The translations under genes and the position numbers were made by a program. A stretch of 41,708 nt of DNA, taken from positions 1 to 41,708 of the forward strand of contig CAMDCE010000045.1 in the NCBI GenBank assembly GCA_945889625.1, given 5' to 3'. A model generated the notes under the pieces. The model worked only from the letters and a program-made list of their open reading frames with translations, was not told where the DNA came from and searched no databases. Within the stretch, counting starts at the first letter, position 1, and every line of letters starts with the position of its first letter. Source of the stretch: Asaia bogorensis (GTDB lineage: Bacteria > Pseudomonadota > Alphaproteobacteria > Reyranellales > Reyranellaceae). Shown piece by piece: positions 7,558-16,810 of this stretch.

Positions 7558-8480
7558 GTAGTACTGCGAAGAATCTCTACTGGATGGGCCGCTACCTGCA
7601 GCGCGCCAAGACGACGACGCGGCTGATCGAGGCCACCCAGCGCATGGTGCTGCAGTCGGGCGAGGAGGCCGAGGGCGTCGTGGCCGTCTTCGGCATGGAG
7701 GACGAGTTCCGCCAGACCCAGAGCCAGGGTGGCCGGCTTGCCAACATGATCGACTTCCTGGCATTCGACGAGAGCAACCCTTCCTCGATCGTGAGTTCGA
7801 TCGGTGCGGCACGGCGCAACGCCCGCGAGGAGCGCAACAACATCACCGTCGACGTCTGGGAGAGTCTGAACGGCCTGTGGCTCGAACTCGGCGCCCGGCT
7901 GCGTGCCGACCGCGCCACGCTCGATCGCACGGCGCTGATCGAATCGGTGAAGAAGCAGGCGGTGATGATCTTTGGCGCCGCCCAGGTCACCCTGCTGCGC
8001 GACGAGGCCTACAATTTCTTCCAGCTCGGCGCCTTCCTCGAGCGCGGCGACAACACCGCCCGCATCCTCGACGTGAAGTTCCATCACCTCAGGCCCGACG
8101 GCAGCCCGCATGCCGACGAGATGGACTACTTCGCCTGGTCGGAGGTGCTGGCCTGCATCGGCGCAGTGCGCACCTACCGGCGCATCTATCGTAGCGCGCT
8201 CGATCCCATGAAGGTGGCGGAGCTGATGATGCTGCGGCGCGACGTGCCGCGCTCGGTGCATCACTGCCTGTGGATGGTCGACCTCAGCATGCGCGAGCTG
8301 GCCGACGCCTACGGCACGCGCGGCGAGGCCGATCGCCTGGCCGGCGAGCTGCACGCCAGGCTGCGCTACGCACGCATCGACCAGGTGTTCGACATCGGGC
8401 TCGCCAAGTTTCTCGGCGGCATGCGCGACGACATCGCGCTGTTGTCCGAGGAGATCGGTCGACAGTTTTTGCTCGATTGA
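7551..8480 (+). CDS. Alpha-E domain protein (DUF403)
   Basis: This 309-aa all-helical protein belongs to the alpha-E family, always found beside permuted ATP-grasp and transglutaminase-like genes. Its enzymatic role, if any, is unknown. Typical segments are AKNLYWMGRYLQRAKTTTRLIEATQ at the start, ARRNAREERNNITVDVWESLNGLW, the repeated ERGDNTARILDVKFH and the C-terminal FDIGLAKFLGGMRDDIALL. The start at 7551 gives the family N-terminus MLSSTAKNLYW. The frame is open to 7476, but that extension is repeat sequence. The gap to the next gene is 9 bases. Confidence 0.88.
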   Translation: MLSSTAKNLYWMGRYLQRAKTTTRLIEATQRMVLQSGEEAEGVVAVFGMEDEFRQTQSQGGRLANMIDFLAFDESNPSSIVSSIGAARRNAREERNNITVDVWESLNGLWLELGARLRADRATLDRTALIESVKKQAVMIFGAAQVTLLRDEAYNFFQLGAFLERGDNTARILDVKFHHLRPDGSPHADEMDYFAWSEVLACIGAVRTYRRIYRSALDPMKVAELMMLRRDVPRSVHHCLWMVDLSMRELADAYGTRGEADRLAGELHARLRYARIDQVFDIGLAKFLGGMRDDIALLSEEIGRQFLLD

Positions 8481-8489
8481 GAGAGCCGC

Positions 8490-9311
8490 ATGCGCCTTTC
8501 CGTCCATCACATCACGCGCTTCGAGTTCGACCGGCCGTCCGGCCATTCGATCCACGACGTGCGACTGACCCCGCGGCCTGCCACCGGCCAGCGCATCGTG
8601 TCGTGGCGCATCGACGGGCCGGGCAAGCGCTCCGACTGGATCGACGGCCACGGCAACCAGGTCACGACCTTTTCGCTCGCCCAGCAGCACGATGCCGTGG
8701 AGATCGCCGTCGCCGGCGTCTACGAGTTCAGCGGCACCGAGCAGTGGTTGCGCTATGCCGAGGCGCCGACGCTGCCGGCACCCTTCTGGCTGCGAAACGG
8801 AGGCCTGGCGCGCCACGATGCGCCGACCTTCGATCCGGTGATCGTGGGCCTCGCCGAGCGCGCCGCCGATCCGACTGAGCGGGTCGTGGTGCTGCACGAG
8901 GTCATGGAGAGGATCGGCAAGCGCATCGCCTACAAGACCGGCGTATCGACCGTCGACACCACGGCGGCCGAGGCGCTGAAGCGCGGCGCCGGCGTGGCCC
9001 AGGATCATGCGCACGCCTTCATCGCCTGCTGCCGGCGGCTCGGCGTGCCGGCACGCTATGTCAGCGGCTACCTGCGCAACGACGATCCCGAGCTGCATGT
9101 CGGGCGCACCAGCCACTCCTGGGCGGAAGCCTGGGTACCCGGGCTGGAGTGGGTGGGCTTCGATCCCGCCAATAACATTTCTCCACGCGGCGACAGTTTG
9201 CGCGTAGCAGTCGGCCTCGACTATCACGACGCCGCGCCGGTGAGCGGCCGCCGGACGGGCTTTGGCGAGGCCAAGATGAGCGTCGAGGCCTCGGTCAAGG
9301 TCGTCGACTGA
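8490..9311 (+). CDS. Transglutaminase-like protein lacking the catalytic Cys
   Basis: This 273-aa protein has the bacterial transglutaminase N-terminal beta domain (about 1-90) and the transglutaminase-like core (about 150-235). The core normally carries a Cys-His-Asp triad in GVCQD, H and D. Here the first motif reads GVAQDHAH with Ala170 (codon GCC at 8997-8999). H209 (TSHSWAEAW) and D225 (WVGFDPANN) are kept. The adjacent Cys180-Cys181 lie in the next helix and are unlikely substitutes. It may be a pseudo-enzyme or binding subunit in the ATP-grasp/alpha-E module. It is the third gene of the operon. Confidence 0.85.
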   Translation: MRLSVHHITRFEFDRPSGHSIHDVRLTPRPATGQRIVSWRIDGPGKRSDWIDGHGNQVTTFSLAQQHDAVEIAVAGVYEFSGTEQWLRYAEAPTLPAPFWLRNGGLARHDAPTFDPVIVGLAERAADPTERVVVLHEVMERIGKRIAYKTGVSTVDTTAAEALKRGAGVAQDHAHAFIACCRRLGVPARYVSGYLRNDDPELHVGRTSHSWAEAWVPGLEWVGFDPANNISPRGDSLRVAVGLDYHDAAPVSGRRTGFGEAKMSVEASVKVVD

Positions 9312-9322
9312 GCGCGCCCTTC

Positions 9323-9444
9323 GCCTCCCCATTCTGATGGGGAGGTGCCCCGTCTTACGGGGCGGAGGGGTCGGAACGCTAGCTTCGCGCATATGACCCC
9401 TCCGTCGCCGTATGACGGCTCCACCTCCCCCGAAGACGGGGGAG
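9323..9444. repeat. Palindromic repeat, family B, paired half-units
   Basis: Two half-units face each other. Each has a CCTCCCC-type hairpin, a GC-rich second hairpin (GCCCCGT-CTT-ACGGGGC at 9347-9363 in the left half) and a GGAGGGGTC / GACCCCTCC arm flanking the central spacer. Other copies are at 20030-20182 and 24402-24514. It follows the transglutaminase-like stop and may end that transcript. Confidence 0.85.
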
Positions 9445-9452
9445 GAATATGA

Positions 9453-10763
<1,311 letters not shown>

Positions 10764-10774
10764 CGAAGCGAGCC

Positions 10775-11260
10775 TTGGCGCGCCCGAGCGCGGCGCGCCA
10801 GGCGCTGGTCCTTCTTGGTGTCGTCGCCACCTGCCTCGCTGTCGGCGGCATCGGCGCGGCGGTGACTGCGAATTCCGTCGCCATCTGGTACCCGACGCTG
10901 ATCAAACCGTCATTCAATCCGCCCAACGGTCTGTTCGCGCCCGTATGGACGGCGCTCTATGTCATGATGGCTGTGGCCGCCTGGCTGGTCTGGCGGCGCG
11001 ACGGCTGGCGCGGTGCCAGGCGGGCGCTCTCGCTGTTTGCGATCCAGCTCGCACTCAACTGCATCTGGTCACTCCTGTTCTTCGGACTGCGCCGGGCCGA
11101 TCTCGCCCTGATCGAGATCGTGCTGCTGCTTGCCACCATCGTCGCGACGGCACTCGCCTTCCGCCAGCACAGCCCGCCGGCCGCGCTTCTGCTCGTGCCC
11201 TATCTCGCCTGGGTGTCGTTCGCGACGGTGCTGAACACTGCAATCTGGCGGCTGAACTAG
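10775..11260 (+). CDS. tspO: TspO/MBR-family tryptophan-rich sensory protein
   Basis: This 161-aa, five-helix inner-membrane protein of the TspO family binds porphyrins and sterol-like ligands and modulates tetrapyrrole metabolism or stress responses in bacteria. The signature is WYPTLIKPSFNPPNGLFAPVWTALY, followed by LNCIWSLLFFGLRRADLALIEI and PYLAWVSFATVLNTAIW. No ATG fits; TTG at 10775 gives MARPSAARQALVLLG, and CTG at 10760 is a poorer option. It is probably cotranscribed with the aminotransferase. The next gene is convergent, with stops 6 bases apart. Confidence 0.88.
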   Translation: MARPSAARQALVLLGVVATCLAVGGIGAAVTANSVAIWYPTLIKPSFNPPNGLFAPVWTALYVMMAVAAWLVWRRDGWRGARRALSLFAIQLALNCIWSLLFFGLRRADLALIEIVLLLATIVATALAFRQHSPPAALLLVPYLAWVSFATVLNTAIWRLN

Positions 11261-11266
11261 CGACGG

Positions 11267-11944
11267 CTAACTCGGCCGCCGGTTGTAAAGGTTGGCGAGC
11301 CGCGCGATCAGGAAGGCGACGTACATCACGCCCAGCACCTGCTCGATCATGATCAGGCTGCGCGCCAGGTTGGTCGCCGGCAGGATCTCGCCGAAGCCGG
11401 TCGAGGTCAGCACCGTGAAGGAAAAATACAGCAGCTCGGTAAATCGCAGGCCGCCGTCGGCGCCGACGAGTGCTGCGATCTGGAAGGATTTGGGCTGGAG
11501 GAGCTCCAGCAGGCTGAAGACGCTTGCGAACGTAAAGCCCAGCAGCACGTAGGCCGCCACCGCGCCGAACACCTTGTCGGTCGTGACCGGGTGCCAGTCG
11601 AGCACGTAGAGCAGCAGCTTGGCGGTCACTATGGCGATCAGGGCCGCACCGCCGGCGAGCGCCACGGTACGCAGCGGCTGGAGGCCGAAATGGCTCGCGA
11701 ACATTGCCGCTATCGTCAGCAGCGCCAGCGGCACCGCGGTCCAGATGGCGAGTCGGCGCGAACGCAGCGCCCACAGTGCCAGCAGAAGGATCGCGATCAG
11801 GCAAAGCGCCATGATCCTCGCGCCCAGCTCCGAGGTGTTGAGCAGTGGATTGACCACAATGATCACGCAGAGTACGGCAAGCAGCACGCTGCAGCGGTTG
11901 CGGCGCATATAGGCGATGCGGCGCAGGAACGGTCGGGTCGGCAT
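11267..11944 (-). CDS. Two-helix-pore ion channel (Ion_trans_2), TSTGFG filter
   Basis: This 225-aa membrane protein carries about five N-terminal hydrophobic segments followed by one pore unit: TM, FSFTVLTSTGFGEILP pore loop, then the TM LIMIEQVLGVMYVAFLIARL. The filter TSTGFGE replaces the canonical TVGYGD of potassium channels. Homologues are annotated as potassium channel family or Ion_trans_2 proteins. The start MPTRPFLRR at 11944 is chosen over an upstream ATG at 12025 because the extension is Gly/Pro-rich and lacks homology. A GGCGGAGA ribosome-binding site fits. No cytoplasmic RCK or cNMP domain is present. Confidence 0.8.
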   Translation of the reverse strand: MPTRPFLRRIAYMRRNRCSVLLAVLCVIIVVNPLLNTSELGARIMALCLIAILLLALWALRSRRLAIWTAVPLALLTIAAMFASHFGLQPLRTVALAGGAALIAIVTAKLLLYVLDWHPVTTDKVFGAVAAYVLLGFTFASVFSLLELLQPKSFQIAALVGADGGLRFTELLYFSFTVLTSTGFGEILPATNLARSLIMIEQVLGVMYVAFLIARLANLYNRRPS

Positions 11945-12122
11945 TCTCCGCCATCCTCGCCTGCGGAAATCTAATCCACAACAGCCGCCGGGCGGATTGA
12001 CTCCCCCACCCCGGAGTGAAAGCATTTCCGCGGCAAGACTTCGCTCCGGCCGCTGAGTTCGGGTGCGATCACCGTCCGGGGCTTCTACGCGTTTTCAATC
12101 CGCGAAGAAGGAGGACGTTGTC

Positions 12123-14198
12123 ATGGCCGACCTCAAGACAGAAACCATTACCGGCGGCAGACCAGGTAGCGGCGCGCATCGCGTGGTGGCGCTATGCGGG
12201 CCGTATCTGTCGGGCAAGACCAGCCTGCTCGAGAGCATTCTCTACGCCACGGGGGCCATCGGCCGGCGCGGATCGACGCGCGCAGGCACCTCCATCGGCG
12301 ACGCCGCCGTCGAGGCGCGCAAGCGCAACATGAGCACCGAGATCAACGTCGCGTCCGTCGACTATCTCGGCGACCAGTGGACCTTCCTCGATGTGCCGGG
12401 CTCGATCGAGTTCCAGCACGACGCCTTCGCAGCCCTTGCCGTTTGCGATGCCGCCGTCGTGGTCTGCGAATCCTCGCCCGAGCGCGTGGTGGCGCTGACG
12501 CCGCTGCTGAAATACATCGAGGACCGCCACATCCCCCACATCATCTTCATCAACAAGATCGATTCGGCTGAAGTCCGCATGCGCGACATGCTGGCGGCGC
12601 TGCAGGCGGTGTCGACGCGCAAGATGGTCCTGCGCCAGGTGCCGATCCGCCGGCCGACACCCGACGGGGCCGAGGAGACCGTGGGCTACGTCGATCTCGT
12701 GAGCGAGCGCGCCTACCGCTACAAGCCGAGCGGCGCGTCGGACCTGATCGAGATGCCGGCCGAAATCCTGCCGCGCGAGGCCGAAGCAAGGCGCGAGCTG
12801 CTCGAGACCCTGTCGGAATTCGACGACACGCTGCTCGAGCAGCTGATCGAGGACATCGCGCCGGAGAAGTCGCTGATCTATCGCGACCTGCACGACGAAT
12901 TCGGCGCCGACCAGATCGCGCCCGTGCTGGTCGGTGCCGGCGACCGCGAGAACGGCGTGCGCCGCCTCCTGAAGGCGCTGCGGCACGACACGCCTTTCGT
13001 CGCCGAGACCGCCAAGCGCCGCGCCTTGCCGTCCAATGGCACTGCGATGGCGGAGTGCTTCAAGGTCCTGCACCAGGCGCACGCCGGCAAGCTCTCGCTC
13101 TGCCGAGTCTGGTCGGGTGCACTGAGCGAAGGCCAGAACCTGGGCGGGCACAGGGTCGGCAGCCTGTTCCGGCCGTTCGGCCAGCGCCTCGACAAGATCT
13201 CCGAGGCCAAGGCGGGCGAGATCGTGGCGCTGGCCAAGCTCGACGGGCTGTCGTCCGGCCAGTCGATCGCCGCCGCGGGCTTCGCGCCGGTCGCCGACTT
13301 CCCCGCCGCCGACCCTCCGGTGTTCGCGCTGGCGCTCACCGCGCGCAACCGCAACGACGAGGTCAAGCTCTCCGGCGCCCTGCACAAGATCGTCGAGGAG
13401 GATCCGTCGCTCAGCTTCGAGGCCCGCGCCGAGACCCACGAGCTTCTGCTCAAGGGCCAGGGCGAGATGCATCTCAAGGTCGCGGTCGACAAGCTCGGCG
13501 GCCGCTACAACGTCGCCATCGACACGGCAGCGCCGCGCGTGGCCTATCGCGAGACCATCCAGGCCGGCACCCAGCAGCATGCCCGCTACAAGCGCCAGAC
13601 CGGCGGCCATGGCCAGTTCGCCGACATCAAGGTCGAGATCAAGCCGCTGCCGCGCGGCTCGGGCTTCCGCTTCGTCGACAAGATCGTGGGCGGCGTGGTG
13701 CCGCGCAATTTCATCCCGGCGGTCGAGGACGGCCTTGCCGAATATCTCAAGGAAGGCCCGCTCGGCCAGCCGGTGGTCGATCTCGAGGCCACGCTGTTCG
13801 ACGGCCAGTATCACAACGTCGACAGCTCGGAGATGTCGTTCAAGATGGCGGCGCGCATCGCCATGAGCGAGGCCATGCCCAAGTGCCGGCCCGTCCTGCT
13901 CGAGCCCATCCTCAGGGTCACGGTGGCGGCGCCCAACGACTCGACGTCGCGCATCCAGCGGCTGATCTCCGGCCGGCGCGGCCAGCTCCTGGGCTACGAC
14001 ACTAGGCCCGGCTGGAACGGCTGGGACGAGGTCTCGGCCCTGATGCCGGAAGCCGAGGTCGCCGACATGATCGTCGAGATCCGCTCGGTGACCCAGGGCG
14101 TCGGCACCTACCGCACCGAGTTCGACCATCTCCAGGAACTGGTCGGCCGCGCCGCCGACCGCATCGTCGAGGAGGCCAAGAAGCGCGCGGCTGCTTAG
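12123..14198 (+). CDS. EF-G-like translational GTPase homologue without catalytic His
   Basis: This 691-aa protein has the whole EF-G layout: G domain (about 18-280), domain II, and domains III-V ending in the EF-G C-terminal fold (GRRGQLLGYDTRPGWNGWDEVSALMPEAEVADMI). G1 is GPYLSGKT (26-33) and G4 is NKID (144-147). G3 reads DVPGSIEF (90-97) where EF-G has DTPGHVDF, so the catalytic His is Ser94. Switch I (RKRNMSTEINVAS) is also divergent. It belongs to the EF-G-like (FusA2-type) proteins of unknown role, not to the essential fusA, and no str operon is adjacent. The ATG at 12123 follows GAAGGAGGA. Confidence 0.85.
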   Translation: MADLKTETITGGRPGSGAHRVVALCGPYLSGKTSLLESILYATGAIGRRGSTRAGTSIGDAAVEARKRNMSTEINVASVDYLGDQWTFLDVPGSIEFQHDAFAALAVCDAAVVVCESSPERVVALTPLLKYIEDRHIPHIIFINKIDSAEVRMRDMLAALQAVSTRKMVLRQVPIRRPTPDGAEETVGYVDLVSERAYRYKPSGASDLIEMPAEILPREAEARRELLETLSEFDDTLLEQLIEDIAPEKSLIYRDLHDEFGADQIAPVLVGAGDRENGVRRLLKALRHDTPFVAETAKRRALPSNGTAMAECFKVLHQAHAGKLSLCRVWSGALSEGQNLGGHRVGSLFRPFGQRLDKISEAKAGEIVALAKLDGLSSGQSIAAAGFAPVADFPAADPPVFALALTARNRNDEVKLSGALHKIVEEDPSLSFEARAETHELLLKGQGEMHLKVAVDKLGGRYNVAIDTAAPRVAYRETIQAGTQQHARYKRQTGGHGQFADIKVEIKPLPRGSGFRFVDKIVGGVVPRNFIPAVEDGLAEYLKEGPLGQPVVDLEATLFDGQYHNVDSSEMSFKMAARIAMSEAMPKCRPVLLEPILRVTVAAPNDSTSRIQRLISGRRGQLLGYDTRPGWNGWDEVSALMPEAEVADMIVEIRSVTQGVGTYRTEFDHLQELVGRAADRIVEEAKKRAAA

Positions 14199-14229
14199 GC
14201 CGCCGCCCTTTTGCCCAGATCAATCGCTT

Positions 14230-14273
14230 TCATGCTCCTCTCCCCCGCTAGGGGGAGAGGCGGGGAGAGGGGG
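14230..14273 (+). repeat. Left 44-bp inverted end of DUF559 element (family A)
   Basis: This arm contains CCTCTCCCCC-GCTA-GGGGGAGAGG (14237-14260), followed by a purine-rich tail that acts as the ribosome-binding site of the DUF559 gene. Confidence 0.9.
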
Positions 14274-14274
14274 C

Positions 14275-14643
14275 ATGGTCAGGAAGGTCGAGCGCGCACG
14301 AGCACTCCGTCGAGACCCAAGCCGTGCCGAGAAAATTTGCTGGGATCTGCTGCGCGCCCATCGAATGGCCGAGCTCAAGTTCCGGCGCCAGCATCCGATT
14401 GGTCGCTACTTCGCGGACTTCGCATGCGTTGCTCGAAAGCTTGTTATCGAGATCGATGGAAACTTCCACGCCGATCAGGTCGATGGAGACCTCAGTCGCA
14501 CGGCGGTGATGGAGACTTTGGGCTGGCGCGTCCTGCGCTTCGGCGCGAATGAGATTGTCCAAAATCGCGAAGGTGTCTGGGCCGCGATCGACGTAGCTCT
14601 TCAGGAACCTGCGAAGCCCCCCTCTCCCCGCCTCTCCCCCTAG
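14275..14643 (+). CDS. DUF559 protein, Vsr-like PD-(D/E)XK endonuclease fold
   Basis: This 122-aa protein of the DUF559 family is predicted to have the restriction-endonuclease fold of very-short-patch-repair nuclease Vsr. Likely active-site positions are E19 (RAEKICWDLL), D48 (PIGRYFADFAC), and E59/D61 with H65 (KLVIEIDGNFH). The C-terminal WRVLRFGANEIVQNREGV is typical. The last residues come from the flanking repeat, so the family core ends near residue 112. Nuclease activity is inferred from family, not shown. It sits alone between inverted repeats, unrelated to the genes on either side. Confidence 0.85.
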   Translation: MVRKVERARALRRDPSRAEKICWDLLRAHRMAELKFRRQHPIGRYFADFACVARKLVIEIDGNFHADQVDGDLSRTAVMETLGWRVLRFGANEIVQNREGVWAAIDVALQEPAKPPSPRLSP

Positions 14644-14661
14644 CGGGGGAGAGGAGCATGA
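14618..14661 (-). repeat. Right 44-bp inverted end of DUF559 element (family A)
   Basis: This is an exact reverse complement of 14230-14273. It encodes the last residues of DUF559 (SPRLSP) and its TAG stop, which falls in the TAGC hairpin loop. Confidence 0.9.
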
Positions 14662-14745
14662 GAACCGAACCGAGAGTTCTAGAGGTCGTCAAGACGAGGC
14701 GAATGTTCCCAAGGCGCCAGGGACGCAATAAGGTGACTCAGGGCG

Positions 14746-15189
14746 TTGGAAAATCACCGGGGGCCATTGCCTGACCGAAGAGGCGTGCTTGGCGGCGCGC
14801 TGGCGCTGGCGGTCCTGCCGTCGCTTGCCTGGTCGGCCGATACGCCCTTCGTCACGCTGTCGTCGGCGCTTGTCGGAGCGGCCAACGTCGATCCCGACCT
14901 GGCACGCAGTTACGAGGCGGCCTTGCGGGCCGGACCGGATGCCGTCGCCATGGCGCGGTTGATCTGGCTGGCGTCCAATGCCGGCGGAGCCACGCTGCTC
15001 GAGCGGATCGCGGGCGAAGGGTTGACGGAGGCCGCCGACCTGGTCGTGGCAGCGTGGTACAGCGGGATCGTGAACGGGCAGGTCATCACCTATACGAGCT
15101 CGCTCGCCTGGAACGCCGTACCCTTCACCAAGCCGAACGGCTATTGCGGCGGCGCGTTCGGCTATTGGTCGGATCCGCCGGCGAGTTGA
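14746..15189 (+). CDS. Tat-exported small subunit of sorbitol/sugar dehydrogenase type
   Basis: This 147-aa protein has a twin-arginine signal (DRRGVLGGALALAVLPSLAWSA) and a C-terminal domain like the small subunit of membrane FAD-dependent sorbitol/fructose-type dehydrogenases. Typical segments are LARLIWLASN-like (MARLIWLASNAGG), AWYSGIV and the ending AWNAVPFTKPNGYCGGAFGYWSDPP. It would chaperone export of the GMC large subunit encoded 7 bases downstream. The start is uncertain: TTG at 14746, or TTG at 14767 giving MPDRRGVLGG. The cytochrome c subunit usual in such complexes is absent from the window. Confidence 0.8.
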   Translation: MENHRGPLPDRRGVLGGALALAVLPSLAWSADTPFVTLSSALVGAANVDPDLARSYEAALRAGPDAVAMARLIWLASNAGGATLLERIAGEGLTEAADLVVAAWYSGIVNGQVITYTSSLAWNAVPFTKPNGYCGGAFGYWSDPPAS

Positions 15190-15196
15190 GGGCAGG

Positions 15197-16797
15197 ATGG
15201 CTGACAGTTACGATGCCGACGTCGTCATCGTCGGCAGCGGCGTCGCGGGGCGCTGTGTGCCTGGCGGTTGGCGTTGCGCGGACGCTCGACGCTGATCATC
15301 GAGGCTGGACCGCGGATCGATCGCGGCGACGCCACGAACCGCTTCTTCGCAGCACCAGTCAAGCATTCCAACTCGCCTTACCCCGCAACGCCGTGGGCGC
15401 CATCGCCCAACGAGGCACGAATCGACGACTATTACCTGCAGGACGGTCCGGTGCCGTTCCGCGGCGTCTACCTGCGGGCGGTGGGCGGCACGACGTGGCA
15501 TTGGGGCGGCACGGCCACGCGGCTCTATCCGAACGACTTCCGCATGAAGACGGCGTTCGGCGTCGCCGTCGACTGGCCGATCGCCTACGACGATCTCGCC
15601 TCCTGGTACGACAGCGCCGAGACAGCGCTCGGCGTCGCGGGGAACAAGACGCGGTCGATCGGGCCGGCGCGAACCAAAGACTTCCCGCTTCCCGAGATTC
15701 CCTTCACCTATCTCGACCGTCAGGTCTTGGCCGTGGCGCCCGGCCACGGGCTGACGCTGGGCACCCATCCCCAGGCGCGCAACTCGATCGATTTCGACGG
15801 CCGTCCGGCCTGCTGCGGCAACGCCAATTGCGTGCCGATCTGCCCGGTCGCAGCGAAGTACGACGCCTCGGTCCATGTCGCGAAGGCCGAAGCGGCCGGC
15901 GCGCGGGTGATCGACAGCGCCGTCGTGACATCGCTCACGGTGGGCGAAGACCGCAAGATCTCGGGCCTCGACTTTCGCCGGTCAGACGGCAGCACGGGAA
16001 GCGTGACTGGTCGAACCTTCGTGATCGCGGCGCACGCGATCGAAACCGCGAAGCTCCTGCTCGCCTCACGCGGTGAGCGCCAGCCCAACGGCCTTGCCAA
16101 CACCTCCGACCAGGTCGGTCGCAACCTGATGGGCCACTACCAGAAAGCCTTCATGGGGCTCACCGCCAAGCCCGTCTATCCCTATCGCGGTCCGGTCGAA
16201 ACCGTGGGCTTCGTCGAATTCCGCGATCACGATCAGCGTGGCCAATACGCAGCGGTCGGCTGCGGCTTGACCAACGAGGGTTTCGAGCGGGCGGTCGGCC
16301 CGCTGCTCACCGCCGCCAGCCTGGCGGGCCGCGGCCTGCGTGGCGCGGCGCTGGATACCGCGATCGCCGATCGGGTTTCGCGGGAGTTCCTGATCGGCGG
16401 TTCGGCCGAGGTGCTGCCCGATGCCGACAACCGCATCCGTCCCGATTTCGACCAGCTCGACGCGGCCGGCCAGCCGCGCCCGCGCATCGCCTTCAAGGTC
16501 GCCGACTACACCTTGCGCGGCCTCACGGTCACGCAGGCGCGACTGCGGCCGATTCTCGATGCGCTGGGCTGCAGCGAAATCAGGGAGATCGGGCCGGCGG
16601 TCGTGACCTCCAACATCGCAGGCACCGCCCGCATGGGCCTCGATGCGAAGAACTCGGTCGTCGACAAGGATCTGCGCTCGCACGACCATTCCAACCTCTA
16701 TATCGTCGGCTCGGCCGTCTTCCCGACGACGGGCGCCAACCCGCCGACCCTGACCATCGCTGCCCTGTCGTTGCGGCTGGCGAGTCACCTGTCCTGA
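15197..16797 (+). pseudogene. GMC/FAD dehydrogenase large subunit, frameshifted at the FAD motif
   Basis: The ATG at 15197 encodes MADSYDADVVIVGSGVAG, the FAD-binding beta-alpha-beta start. The frame then shifts in the G run 15247-15250 and meets TGA at 15293. Adding one G there restores GALCAWRLALRGRSTLIIEAG and joins the long frame that runs to 16797. Downstream features are intact: WHWGGTATRLYPNDF, CCGNANCVPICPVAAKYDASVH, the IETAKLLL helix, and the GMC C-terminus GTARMG...NLYIVGSAVFPTTGANPPTLTIAAL. TTG at 15268 could start the long frame but would omit the FAD loop. It is either a recent pseudogene, phase-variable or a sequencing error. Confidence 0.85.
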
Positions 16798-16810
16798 CAA
16801 GAGAGCCGAG

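Larger units (their letters stand above)
14230..14661 (+). mobile_element. DUF559 element with perfect 44-bp inverted ends
   Basis: The arms at 14230-14273 and 14618-14661 are exact reverse complements over 44 bases. Each contains a CCTCTCCCCC/GGGGGAGAGG hairpin. Between and partly within them is one gene, DUF559 (14275-14643). The left arm supplies the GGGGAGAGGGGG ribosome-binding site 1 base before the ATG, and the right arm supplies the TAG stop. Short copies of the arms without the gene occur at 4359-4448 and 31244-31330. It resembles an autonomous/MITE pair, although DUF559 is not a known transposase. No clear target duplication is visible. Confidence 0.65.

Noticed and set aside
12192..14129. 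645-aa minus-strand frame
   Set aside because: It is the antisense shadow of the EF-G-like gene, which has clear domains.
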